64,000 nucleotides of DNA from an uncultured Prevotella sp. (GTDB lineage Bacteria > Bacteroidota > Bacteroidia > Bacteroidales > Bacteroidaceae), in the NCBI GenBank assembly GCA_900546345.1, contig URCI01000001.1, positions 117,899 through 181,898 of the forward strand, read 5' to 3'. The notes below the pieces were generated by a model. The model did no database searches, was not told where the DNA came from, and saw nothing but the letters and a program-made list of their open reading frames with translations. This document shows, piece by piece, positions 23,894 to 32,347 of the stretch. Each line of letters opens with the position of its first letter. Position 1 is the first letter of the stretch. Position numbers and translations under genes: made by a program.

Positions 23894-25267
23894 TTATGGA
23901 TTGTTGGCTGATGTTCTCTCTTCCATTTTCTGTTCTGTCCCTTGTTCCTGTGCCTGTTCCTGCACCGATTTACCAAATTCCTTATCGATCTTCAGCCGCC
24001 CCACTACCACGAGGGTCAGCAGGCTAAACACGAGAGAGAGCAAAAAGAAATGGCGGTAGCCCATCATGTCTTGCAGAGCACCGGAAACAAGTCCTGGCAG
24101 CATCATCGACAGAGACATCATTGCAGAGGCCAGTGCATAGTGACTGGTCTTGTAAGCTCCCTGACTATAATATATAAGGTAGAGCGTATAAGCCGTCAAG
24201 CCAAAGCCGTACCCGAATTGCTCGACAAAGACGCAGGCGCTCACCATCCACAACGAGGAGGACTGCGTGTAGCTCAGCAGCAGATAGACCATCTGGGGCA
24301 GGAAAAAAGCCAAGGCCATCGGCCAAATCCATTTCTTCAGTCCGTCCCTGCCGGCAAGAATGCCACCCAGGATACCACCCAGCGACACACCGATAATGCC
24401 CACCGTGCCCTGTACGAGACCATATTCCTGAGGGGAAAGCCCCAGACCACCGTTATGTCCGGAATCAATCAGAAACAGTGCCGACACCTTTTCCATCAGA
24501 CCTTCCGGCATACGGAAAAAGATGATGAACAACAGAGCCACCCATATCTGCTCTTTGGCAAAGAAGGTACGGAACGTATGAGAAAACTCTTGTCCGATTG
24601 TCTTGAAGTTGACAAAGGGTTTCTTCGCATCTTCCTGAGGACGTGGCAACACACAGTTATGCCAAAGCCACAAAAGAAGGAACAAGCCTGTAACACCAAA
24701 GAAAGTCAGACTCCACGAATAAGAAATACTGTTGCGGAAGACAACCTGCAGATTGCCGGCGATCATCACCAGCACACCCTGAGCAAAGATCGTAGCCAGC
24801 CGGTCAAAGAGTGAACGGATGCCCATGAAGGTGGCCTGGTGATGTGTGCTCAGTCCCAGCATATAAAAACCGTCGGCCGAGATGCAATGACTCGCGCCGG
24901 CAAATGCAATCACCCAAAAGAAGAACAAAGAGCCCTGCAACCAAAAAGATGTGGGAATTGTAAAGGCCACACCACCAAAAGCAGCACCCAACAGCACCTC
25001 TGTCAAGATGATCCACCACCGTTTGGTCTTCACCACATTGATCAGCGGACTCCATACCGGTTTTAATATCCAAGGTAGATAGAGCCATGACGTATAGAAA
25101 GTGATCTCTGTATTGCTCAGCCCCAACTGCTTATAGAGTATGACAGAAAGGGTCATGATCGTCACCAAGGGTAATCCGTCGGCAAACGACAAAGAAGGCA
25201 CCCAAAGCCAGGGTGACCTGCGTTCCTGAAAAGTTGCTTCTGTTCTTTCTTTTTTCTTATCGAGCAT
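23894..25267 (-). CDS. AmpG-like MFS muropeptide permease
   Basis: 457 residues with about 12 transmembrane segments. AmpG-type features include FADGLPLVTIMTLSVILYKQLGLSNTEITFYTSWLYLPWILKPVWSP shape at the N-terminus and FIIFFRMPEGLMEK mid-protein. AmpG brings GlcNAc-anhydroMurNAc peptides into the cytoplasm for cell-wall recycling. It starts 14 nt after the SpoIID-domain gene, so both are co-transcribed, which supports a peptidoglycan role. The tail is Gln/Glu-rich. Confidence 0.87.
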   Translation of the reverse strand: MLDKKKERTEATFQERRSPWLWVPSLSFADGLPLVTIMTLSVILYKQLGLSNTEITFYTSWLYLPWILKPVWSPLINVVKTKRWWIILTEVLLGAAFGGVAFTIPTSFWLQGSLFFFWVIAFAGASHCISADGFYMLGLSTHHQATFMGIRSLFDRLATIFAQGVLVMIAGNLQVVFRNSISYSWSLTFFGVTGLFLLLWLWHNCVLPRPQEDAKKPFVNFKTIGQEFSHTFRTFFAKEQIWVALLFIIFFRMPEGLMEKVSALFLIDSGHNGGLGLSPQEYGLVQGTVGIIGVSLGGILGGILAGRDGLKKWIWPMALAFFLPQMVYLLLSYTQSSSLWMVSACVFVEQFGYGFGLTAYTLYLIYYSQGAYKTSHYALASAMMSLSMMLPGLVSGALQDMMGYRHFFLLSLVFSLLTLVVVGRLKIDKEFGKSVQEQAQEQGTEQKMEERTSANNP

Positions 25268-25281
25268 GATCGTAACTTTTT

Positions 25282-26688
25282 TTATGTATATAGCTTCGTG
25301 AGAATGGCTCCGGGATAATAGTGGGTCAGAATGCGGCCATAGTCATAGCCCTGCTCTCCCATCATGGCGGCACCGATCTGACACAGTCCTACACCATGTC
25401 CCCATCCGGCGCCATGAAGCGTGAAGGACAGAGGGAAACCGTCAGCATCGGCGCCGCACTTATCGACGACGAAAGCCGAACTATAGAGATGACTGGTGCT
25501 CAGTGCACGGCGTATCTCCAGTTCCTTTCCGAGGATCAGGTCATGGGCCTCCCCAATGATCCTCAGCAGACAGATTCTTCCGCTCTTACCGCGTTGCAAA
25601 GGCACAAGGTCCCGGATACGTCCCAACTTTCTCCCTGTCTTTTTCTGTATCAGGCCGGCCAGCTCACGTTGGCTATACTCCACGGTCCAGCGGTAGAAAT
25701 CCGTCGTCTCCTGGTCATAATCATTGAGGACCTGCGAGAGCACTTTCTTATCCTGCGTGTTGCAGAATGCAGGTGGGGCAGACCGGATCCACCGTTCAGC
25801 AGCATCCTCCACCGTCAAGTCGGGAACGAGGTCGCTACAAGAAGTCGCTGTTCCACTTATCTGTTCATTGACCATCTCCGGGGTATCAGCCACGGCCTTC
25901 AGATAAGGTTGAGGGCTGTTCTCCCAACAATATTGGAACTCCTCCGTCACGCCGCCACAGCACTTTGAGAAACGTGCGTCACAGATCTTGTCCCCTTCCG
26001 TCAGGATCTCACCCCTTGTCTGTCTGATTGCCTCAGCCACCTGCCGGCTTGTCTCCTTGGTAATGCCCTGATAGCGTTGGCAATGATCATCGGCACAAAC
26101 GTCAAACAAGGTATGATCCTCGCGGTCATACCATTTCACGATCCGGTCCTCATCATCCACCATCTCCGAAGCAGCTGCTCCGGTTCTTGCTCTACCAGAG
26201 ACCGCTTTCTGTTCCCTGCCACGCTTATCCATCTGCGCCAGCAACCAGGAGCGGGAGATCACCGCATGGGCCTTGAGCAACTCCAGGCTCGACGTGGCAC
26301 TCATCTCACTGGAGATCACGCTCTCGAGATAGCGCTCCACCGGCAACTCATTCACGGCACAGACCTTGTCACCATTCTGTATCAGGCGCAACGTGCCCAA
26401 GAAAGTCTGAGACTCTTGTCGCTCCCAATGAAAATTGACGCCGATCGTCACATCGCTCAGCGTAAACGACGTTTCCGTCGCCACAGGAGAGAAAACCAGC
26501 TCTTGATATACCTTGCCTTTCCACAAGATACCTTGGTCTGTCATCTCCGCCTTCTGCACACCTTCTACAGCACGTCCCAAGACGGTATATGCTCCATTCA
26601 AGGTGAAATGAATGGTCATACCACTGACAATTCCTACCTTCACTTGTGGTTCACAATGGTATTCTTTCGTTGGAAAATTCATAGACAT
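25282..26688 (-). CDS. SpoIID/LytB domain protein
   Basis: 468 residues. The SpoIID domain is seen in PVERYLESVISSEMSATSSLELLKAHAVISRSWLL, the Cys-rich CDARFSKCCGGVTEEFQYCW block and the C-terminal LHGAGWGHGVGLCQIGAAMMGEQG, which carry the residues typical of SpoIID lytic transglycosylases acting on denuded glycan. No signal peptide is visible, so export or cytoplasmic action is open. Co-transcribed with the AmpG permease. A second in-frame start at 26682 is possible. The motif copy 26691-26707 sits just upstream of the start. Confidence 0.88.
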   Translation of the reverse strand: MSMNFPTKEYHCEPQVKVGIVSGMTIHFTLNGAYTVLGRAVEGVQKAEMTDQGILWKGKVYQELVFSPVATETSFTLSDVTIGVNFHWERQESQTFLGTLRLIQNGDKVCAVNELPVERYLESVISSEMSATSSLELLKAHAVISRSWLLAQMDKRGREQKAVSGRARTGAAASEMVDDEDRIVKWYDREDHTLFDVCADDHCQRYQGITKETSRQVAEAIRQTRGEILTEGDKICDARFSKCCGGVTEEFQYCWENSPQPYLKAVADTPEMVNEQISGTATSCSDLVPDLTVEDAAERWIRSAPPAFCNTQDKKVLSQVLNDYDQETTDFYRWTVEYSQRELAGLIQKKTGRKLGRIRDLVPLQRGKSGRICLLRIIGEAHDLILGKELEIRRALSTSHLYSSAFVVDKCGADADGFPLSFTLHGAGWGHGVGLCQIGAAMMGEQGYDYGRILTHYYPGAILTKLYT

Positions 26689-26690
26689 TA

Positions 26691-26707
26691 CCTATATAAT
26701 AAGGTGT
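26691..26707 (+). repeat. Copy of the dispersed AT-rich motif before the SpoIID gene
   Basis: CCTATATAATAAGGTGT on the plus strand; relative to the minus-strand SpoIID gene it lies a few nt upstream of the start codon. Confidence 0.55.
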
Positions 26708-26716
26708 TTAATGATG

Positions 26717-26724
26717 CAAAGATA
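26717..26724 (-). promoter_or_regulatory. -7 box of the SpoIID-AmpG operon
   Basis: TATCTTTG on the minus strand, 28 nt upstream of the SpoIID start, divergent from the rlmN promoter. Confidence 0.65.
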
Positions 26725-26767
26725 GCTATTTTATGCCACAATATCCCTACTTTACTCAAAAAGTTTG

Positions 26768-26775
26768 TATCTTTG
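26768..26775 (+). promoter_or_regulatory. -7 box directly upstream of rlmN
   Basis: TATCTTTG ends only 4 nt before the rlmN ATG (26780), so the transcript would start at or within a few nt of the start codon. Confidence 0.65.
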
Positions 26776-26779
26776 CACT

Positions 26780-27838
26780 ATGAATAAGAAAAATCTCCTT
26801 GGCATGACCCTGCCTGAACTCAAGCAAGTGGCCCTTGAGCTCGGCATGCCCTCTTTCACCGGAGGACAGATGGCTAAATGGATCTACGGACAGCACGTTA
26901 GTTCCATCGACGAGATGACCAACATCTCAAAAGCCAACCGCGAAAAACTCAATGAGCACTATCAGATAGGCTGTGCCAAGCCTATCGATGCCCAGCACTC
27001 CAAAGACGGCACCATCAAGTATCTCTTCCCCGTCACAACCACCGCAGGAATTGACTCAGCGTCAGCAAGCAGGAAGTTTGTCGAGACGGTGTATATTCCT
27101 GAGGACGACCGTGCCACGCTATGTGTCTCATGCGAGGTGGGCTGCAAGATGAACTGTCTGTTCTGTCAGACAGGCAAGCAGGGCTTTGAGGGTTATCTCA
27201 CAGCCACAGACATTCTCAACCAGATCTACAGCCTGCCCGAGCGCGACAAACTCACCAACATCGTCTTCATGGGACAAGGAGAACCCATGGACAACCTCGA
27301 CAATGTGCTGCGCACTACCGAGATCCTCACCGCCCCCTACGGATATGCATGGAGTCCCAAGCGCATCACGGTCAGCAGTGTCGGTCTCAAGGACAAACTG
27401 AAGCGGTTCCTGGAGGAGAGCCAGTGCCATGTGGCCATCAGCCTGCACTCACCACTCCATGAACAGCGCCAGGAGCTGATGCCCGCAGAAAGGGGAATGG
27501 CCATTGAGGATGTCGTGGAACTGCTCCGCAACTACGACTTCTCACACCAACGCCGACTGTCGTTTGAGTATATCGTCTTCGGAGGTCTCAACGACTCTCT
27601 TTCTCATGCCCAGGCGATCGTACGGCTGCTTCATGGCCTGGAATGCCGCGTCAACCTCATCCGATTCCACCAGATCCCCCACGTGCCATTGCATGGCGCC
27701 AGCGATGAGAAGATGGAAAGCTTCCGCGATTATCTCACTCAGCATGGCATCTATACGACCATTCGGGCCAGCCGTGGACAAGACATCTTTGCCGCGTGCG
27801 GCCTGCTCAGCACGGCCAAGAAAAACGCAGAGAAATGA
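26780..27838 (+). CDS. rlmN: 23S rRNA/tRNA (adenine-C2)-methyltransferase RlmN
   Basis: 352-residue radical-SAM enzyme that methylates A2503 of 23S rRNA and A37 of some tRNAs. The radical-SAM cysteines are Cys122, Cys126 and Cys129 (CKMNCLFC), with NIVFMGQGEPMDN, RRLSFEYIVFGGLNDS and the C-terminal Cys in FAACGLLS. Start at ATG 26780 (MNKKNLLGMTLPELK); the frame's upstream ATG at 26765 precedes the -7 box. The mRNA is probably leaderless. It heads the conserved rlmN-DUF4837-pdxA string. Confidence 0.95.
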   Translation: MNKKNLLGMTLPELKQVALELGMPSFTGGQMAKWIYGQHVSSIDEMTNISKANREKLNEHYQIGCAKPIDAQHSKDGTIKYLFPVTTTAGIDSASASRKFVETVYIPEDDRATLCVSCEVGCKMNCLFCQTGKQGFEGYLTATDILNQIYSLPERDKLTNIVFMGQGEPMDNLDNVLRTTEILTAPYGYAWSPKRITVSSVGLKDKLKRFLEESQCHVAISLHSPLHEQRQELMPAERGMAIEDVVELLRNYDFSHQRRLSFEYIVFGGLNDSLSHAQAIVRLLHGLECRVNLIRFHQIPHVPLHGASDEKMESFRDYLTQHGIYTTIRASRGQDIFAACGLLSTAKKNAEK

Positions 27839-27884
27839 GGCTCGATGAAGAAGAGAGCGCATCTAGGATATAAAGAATCCCCCC

Positions 27885-28895
27885 GTGAAGAAATCGTGTC
27901 ATAGCTTCACAAAGATTGGAAGTGGACTACTGCTGTTGCTGTCGCTTTCCGTTCTGAGCTGCCGGAAAGGCGGATTGTTGCCGCGCTCCGGCGGACAACT
28001 CTATGAGGTCCTGCTCGTGGGTGATCAGGGAGGCATCGTGCATGATGCGCTGTCTGCCGATGTGGATGGCCTGCCGCAGCCTGAACCCTGCTTCGACGTG
28101 TCTGATATCAGCCGCCATGATTTTGGCAGCACGCTCCATTATACGCGCAACATCGTTCTCGTCGACATCAACCCCGATGTCTATACCCGTCCTTCGATAC
28201 GGAGCGAGCGCAACGTATGGGCACAGCCACAAACGGTGGTGCATATTGGTGCCCCCACAGCCGACGCTCTCCGAAGCTGTATCGACAGCATCGGCCGGCG
28301 ACTGCGACATCTTCTCAACCTCTCCGAGACAAGGAAACAACTCAGCATTCTCCGCCATGAGCGAAACACGAAGGCAGAAAAAGTCATACGACAGATGTTC
28401 GGCATCGACTTATGGATTCCTGCTGACATGACCGCCAGCAAACGGGGAAAAGACTTCCTGTGGATGAGCAACAACTCGGCCACGACGATGCAGAATATCG
28501 TGGTCTACCGCGACTGGCGCCGCAATGACCCAACTAAAGGACAGCCCATGGACAAGCACGAAAGTGCTTTCCGCCGCTTCTTGGACGCACGCAACTATAT
28601 GTTGGGACACAACATCCTCGGAGAGACCGACAGCATGCACATGGCGACAGTTCCAGAAAGCATCCTGACCGACAGCAGGGGGGACTACCGTGGCTTGTGG
28701 ATGATGACAAACGATGCCATGGGCGGGCCGTTTGTCAGCAGGTTGCTGCCGATGAGACAGGGCCGGACACAAGACGGATACACTTGCCAACACATTGTCG
28801 TCGAAGGCTTTGTCTTCGCTCCGGGCAAGAGCAAGCGCAATGCCATCCGACGGCTCGAAGCCGTACTCTGCACCATGAAGGAGAACAACAAATGA
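27885..28895 (+). CDS. DUF4837 lipoprotein
   Basis: 336 residues. A GTG start gives a lipoprotein signal (KIGSGLLLLLSLSVLSC, Cys26), so the protein is membrane-anchored in the periplasm or on the outer membrane. The rest matches the DUF4837 family of Bacteroidota (LYEVLLVGD, DISRHDFGSTLHYTRNIVLVDI, LRHERNTKAEKVIRQMFGIDLWIPADM). Function unknown; it often sits beside rlmN and pdxA. The next gene starts 32 nt later. Confidence 0.85.
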   Translation: MKKSCHSFTKIGSGLLLLLSLSVLSCRKGGLLPRSGGQLYEVLLVGDQGGIVHDALSADVDGLPQPEPCFDVSDISRHDFGSTLHYTRNIVLVDINPDVYTRPSIRSERNVWAQPQTVVHIGAPTADALRSCIDSIGRRLRHLLNLSETRKQLSILRHERNTKAEKVIRQMFGIDLWIPADMTASKRGKDFLWMSNNSATTMQNIVVYRDWRRNDPTKGQPMDKHESAFRRFLDARNYMLGHNILGETDSMHMATVPESILTDSRGDYRGLWMMTNDAMGGPFVSRLLPMRQGRTQDGYTCQHIVVEGFVFAPGKSKRNAIRRLEAVLCTMKENNK

Positions 28896-28927
28896 TTTCA
28901 TATATCTAAAATATAAGACCAACAACC

Positions 28928-30100
28928 ATGAATAACAACAAAATACGCGTGGCCATCACACACGGCAACACCAACGGCATCGGCTACGAGATGATCTTCA
29001 AGGCTTTTGAGGAGCTCGAGATGTTTGAGCTCTGCACGCCCATCATATATGGCTCACCGAAAGTAGCTGCCTATCACAGCAAGACGCTGGGCATCAAAGA
29101 CAATTTCACCATCATCAAAGATGCACGTGAGGCTCAGGACGGCAAACTCAACATTCTGCCGGCCGTCGACGAGGAAGTGAAGGTGGAGCTCGGTGTCCCC
29201 TCTCCCGACGCCACCATGGCTGCCGTGAAGGCTCTCGACCGCGCCATCACCGACTACAAAGACGGTCTCTTCGATGTGATGGTCTGCGCACCAGCCTCCA
29301 AAGGTGAGGCGCATGTGGGCGGCTTCGACTTCCCGCCACGCGACAAATACATCGAGCAGTGCATCGGCGAGGGCAAGCATGCCTTGAACCTGCTCATCAA
29401 CGGCGACATGCGACTGGCTCTCATGACCGGTGACATGGCCTTGAAAGAGGTGCCTGCCTCCATCACATCCAGCGACATCATTGAGAAGGTGGCTATCCTC
29501 TTCTCCACCCTGCGCCGTGACATGCGCATCTCCAATCCGCGCATTGCCGTGCTGGCTCTCAACCCGGCGGAAAAAGACAATGCGCTCGGACAAGAGGAGA
29601 CGGAGGTCATCCAACCGGCCATTCAGAAACTGGCTGACGCTGGTGTCAATGTCTTTGGTCCTTACCAGGCCGACGAGTTTTTCCAGCAAGGTGATTACAT
29701 GGCCTTTGATGCCATCCTGGCCATGTACCACGATCAGGGACTGACTCCGTTCAAGGCGCTCCATCCCGACAACAACGTCAGATATATGGGAGGACTGCCC
29801 TTAGTGGCCACTGCTCCAGATCTCTCTCCATGCTTCGATATCGCAGGAAGGGGTGTTGCCGATCCCACTCCGCTGCGCCATGCCATCTATGCTGCCATCG
29901 ACGGTTTCCGCAACCGCCGCTCCTACGATGAGCCGCTGGCCAACCCGCTGCCCAAGCTCTATCACGAGAAGAAAGACGACAGTGAAAAGGTGCGCTTCTC
30001 CATCCCTAAGAAGCACGAGAACGCTATCAAAGAACGACTCAACAATCATCCGGCATCCACTACCTCCAAGGCTTCTGCCGGTGAGAATGACGCCCTGTAA
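28928..30100 (+). CDS. pdxA: PdxA-family protein with an altered active site
   Basis: 390 residues, homologous to 4-hydroxythreonine-4-phosphate dehydrogenase of vitamin B6 synthesis and in the usual pdxA position. The fold blocks THGNTNGIGYEM, CAPASKG, LALNP, MYHDQGLTPFK and GGLP are recognisable. However, by alignment with E. coli PdxA, the substrate pair His136-Thr137 (GHTE) is Arg138-Asp139, metal ligand His166 is Asp169, the NPHAGE His211 is missing (NPAEKD), and Asn283 and Arg292 are Arg285 and Ala294; only His268 and Lys276 remain. A C-terminal extension of about 50 residues is present. The standard dehydrogenase activity is therefore doubtful, and the symbol denotes family and context only. 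Confidence 0.8.
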   Translation: MNNNKIRVAITHGNTNGIGYEMIFKAFEELEMFELCTPIIYGSPKVAAYHSKTLGIKDNFTIIKDAREAQDGKLNILPAVDEEVKVELGVPSPDATMAAVKALDRAITDYKDGLFDVMVCAPASKGEAHVGGFDFPPRDKYIEQCIGEGKHALNLLINGDMRLALMTGDMALKEVPASITSSDIIEKVAILFSTLRRDMRISNPRIAVLALNPAEKDNALGQEETEVIQPAIQKLADAGVNVFGPYQADEFFQQGDYMAFDAILAMYHDQGLTPFKALHPDNNVRYMGGLPLVATAPDLSPCFDIAGRGVADPTPLRHAIYAAIDGFRNRRSYDEPLANPLPKLYHEKKDDSEKVRFSIPKKHENAIKERLNNHPASTTSKASAGENDAL

Positions 30101-30137
30101 AGATTAAATAGATCATCATATTATTTTCCTCGACCGT

Positions 30138-31154
30138 ATGAAAAAGAAATACCAAAATGGCTTCTTTATCTTTGGCCTCATCGTTCTGATCATTATGGTC
30201 ACCCAGCTCGACTTTGCGCAAGTCTGGGCCGGACTGAAACATGCCGGCTACTGGTTCTTCGCTGTCTTGGCCCTGTGGATGTTTCTCTACGTGTTCAACA
30301 CCTCAGCCTGGTATCTGATCATCAAAGGTGTCTGCCATCAGCCGTCCACCGATGCCAAACCGGTGAAGCGCATCCCCTTTCTGTGGCTCTACAAAGTCAC
30401 CATCTCGGGCTTTGCGCTGAACTATGCCACGCCGGGCGGACTGATGGGCGGCGAGCCTTACCGCATCATGGAGCTGGCGCCGAAGATCGGAACAGAGCGG
30501 GCGTCTTCCTCCGTGATCCTCTATGCCATGACCCATATCTTCAGTCACTTCTGGTTCTGGCTGCTGTCAGCTATCGTCTTTCTTTTCATCCATCCTTTCT
30601 CGGTCTTCTACACCGTGCTCATGCTGGCGATCATCGCCTTCTGCATCCTGGGCATCTGGTTTTTCATGGTGGGATACCAAAAAGGACTGGCCAACCGGGT
30701 GATGAAGTTCCTGAGCCATCTGCCGATGGTCAAGCGCTGGGCTGCACCGTTCATTGAGCGCCATCGTGAGCAACTCAACACCATCGACCGTCAGATCGCC
30801 GCCCTCCACAAGCAACAGCCCCGCCATTTCATCGGCGCTGTGGCACTGGAACTCGCCTGCCGCATCTGCTCGGCCCTGGAGATTTTCTTCGTCCTGCTCG
30901 TTCTCATGCCCCACGTCAATTTTGTCTACTGCGTGCTCATCCTGGCCTTCACCTCGCTCTTTGCCAACCTGCTCTTCTTCATCCCGCTGCAGCTTGGCGG
31001 CCGTGAGGGCGGTTTTCTCATGTCGTCCACTAGCCTGGGACTCTCAGCCAGCGCCGGCATCTTCGTGGCGCTGATCGTCCGCATCCGCGAACTCGTATGG
31101 ACGGGCATAGGACTGTTGCTCATCAAACTCGAGAAGAGCGCTAAGGAGAAGTGA
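30138..31154 (+). CDS. YbhN-family flippase-like membrane protein
   Basis: 338 residues with about eight transmembrane segments, of the lysylphosphatidylglycerol synthase transmembrane-region (UPF0104/YbhN) family: ISGFALNYATPGGLMGGEPYRIMELAP, ASSSVILYAMTHIFSHFWFWLLSAIVF and FIPLQLGGREGGFLMSSTSLGLSASAG. Members flip or synthesise lipids; none of the catalytic MprF domain is present, so a transport role is more likely. It follows pdxA by 37 nt and ends at a terminator (31212). Confidence 0.85.
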   Translation: MKKKYQNGFFIFGLIVLIIMVTQLDFAQVWAGLKHAGYWFFAVLALWMFLYVFNTSAWYLIIKGVCHQPSTDAKPVKRIPFLWLYKVTISGFALNYATPGGLMGGEPYRIMELAPKIGTERASSSVILYAMTHIFSHFWFWLLSAIVFLFIHPFSVFYTVLMLAIIAFCILGIWFFMVGYQKGLANRVMKFLSHLPMVKRWAAPFIERHREQLNTIDRQIAALHKQQPRHFIGAVALELACRICSALEIFFVLLVLMPHVNFVYCVLILAFTSLFANLLFFIPLQLGGREGGFLMSSTSLGLSASAGIFVALIVRIRELVWTGIGLLLIKLEKSAKEK

Positions 31155-31211
31155 CCGCAGGAGGAGCGTTAGCGACAACTCGTCTTTCCGAGTTTCCAAG
31201 CATTTTCCCAT

Positions 31212-31245
31212 AAAAGGGGCGGGGCACATCTCCCGCCCCTTTTTT
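31212..31245. terminator. Strong terminator after the YbhN gene
   Basis: AAAAGGGGCGGG (31212-31223) and CCCGCCCCTTTT (31232-31243), perfect 12-bp stem, T run after. The A-rich left end may also stop the convergent 96-residue gene. Confidence 0.88.
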
Positions 31246-31283
31246 GTGTTTTTGTCGATTTTCATTCATCACATGACTTGTTT

Positions 31284-31574
31284 TTAGGTATCGCACCTTG
31301 CTTTTCGTTGTTTTTTCTCTTGCACGCTTTCGTAGCTTGTGATGATGTCAGCGAAGCGCCGCATGAAGGAGCTGACATTGGCTTTCACATTAGGTGTACG
31401 GGGAATCGTCAGCCGGATGCTGATGACCTCGTTGGTCTCTTTCACCACGCCACTCTCCGTGGCGGTGATCACTCTCCAAGGAGAGTTTTCTGTCGGATTG
31501 CTGTTGTACGGGTGGAAAAGGAATTGCCCGGAGTCGTCGATGATCGCCGAACCTCTGATTGCTTTTTGTGACAT
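31284..31574 (-). CDS. Small cytoplasmic protein, unknown
   Basis: 96 residues starting MSQKAIRGSAIIDDSGQFLFHPYNSN. It reads like a small beta-rich protein with a charged C-terminal helix (SSFMRRFADIITSYESVQEKKQRKARC). I do not recognise a family. ATG 31574 is chosen over 31655 because the -7 box TATCTTTG (31638-31645) lies between them. It sits beside the 190-bp inverted-repeat element and may belong to the same insertion. Confidence 0.65.
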   Translation of the reverse strand: MSQKAIRGSAIIDDSGQFLFHPYNSNPTENSPWRVITATESGVVKETNEVISIRLTIPRTPNVKANVSSFMRRFADIITSYESVQEKKQRKARCDT

Positions 31575-31637
31575 AGAGTAATAAAGAGATTTTACCAGAT
31601 AACTGGGTAGATGTTTAGGAGTTTTTAGTTCCGTTCG

Positions 31638-31645
31638 CAAAGATA
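31638..31645 (-). promoter_or_regulatory. -7 box of the 96-residue protein gene
   Basis: TATCTTTG on the minus strand, 63 nt upstream of the start. Confidence 0.6.
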
Positions 31646-31726
31646 GGGAAAACATTCATACGTTGTTCAAAAATTAACTATTTTAATATTTATTGCCGTA
31701 TATTTACATATATGATTTCCTATGAA

Positions 31727-31916
31727 GTGTAACAAATGTAACTCGTAACTACGTAACTCGGGTATGGTTTTATAGGTGGATTTAATAAATATATTCCTAA
31801 ATATAATAATGTACGCGCGCGTACATTATATATATAGAGTCTAAATAATATATATAATAAATGACTATATGCAGACCACCCCTGAGTTACGTAGTTACGA
31901 GTTACATTTGTTACAC
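31727..31916. repeat. 190-bp element with perfect 33-bp inverted terminal repeats
   Basis: The left arm (31727-31759) and right arm (31884-31916) are exact reverse complements over 33 nt. Each arm holds four GTAAC words at spacings of 9, 7 and 8. The 124-nt interior is very AT-rich and centred on a 24-bp perfect palindrome (31806-31829) whose core is GTACGCGCGCGTAC, a run of alternating purine and pyrimidine. There is no ORF inside and no clear target-site duplication. The sequence from 31917 to 32150 holds nothing recognisable. It could be a MITE-like element, an iteron site, or the control region of a lost mobile module. Confidence 0.92.
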
Positions 31917-32152
31917 CTCGCACTTCCCTCAAAAATAAAATCCGAACCTTCACAACAAATTTTCTTCGCTTTCTCGTCTGGCTGTCCTGGCATACCCATC
32001 AGGCAACATTCGAAGTACTGTTAGGCGGGGGTAGAGATGCTATTTGGCAACAATAACCATACCACTATGCACTATATTGTTAACCACTACTAAAATTCGA
32101 TATACTCCAGAAAAAAGGCCTTTTTTATTTTGCTTTTTCCGATTTTATGCCG

Positions 32153-32160
32153 TAACTTTG
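32153..32160 (+). promoter_or_regulatory. -7 box of the HU-like remnant
   Basis: TAACTTTG 36 nt upstream of ATG 32197; the promoter looks intact although the reading frame does not. Confidence 0.55.
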
Positions 32161-32196
32161 CAGTGAAAGTAAAACCAATTCTAATCCTTAAAAAAT

Positions 32197-32290
32197 ATGG
32201 CAATACACATCAGACTACAACAAAACAAGATCAAGGGCAGCAACACTGCCTGCGAGAAGCAAAGGCACGAAAGCTCCGAAATAGCGTTTT
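32197..32290 (+). pseudogene. Possible 5' fragment of an HU-like DNA-binding protein gene
   Basis: The frame opens MAIHIRLQQNKIKGSNT, which resembles the start of Bacteroidota HU-related proteins, but after about 20 residues it loses any resemblance and runs out into the next promoter. A good -7 box precedes it. I infer a truncated gene; a short unrelated peptide is the alternative. It lies between the inverted-repeat element and the sigma-54 activator gene. Confidence 0.35.
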
Positions 32291-32347
32291 TTCATCTTGG
32301 GCAACATCTTTTTCTGCCAAAATTGCAGTTTTCTCAAATAAAATGCG

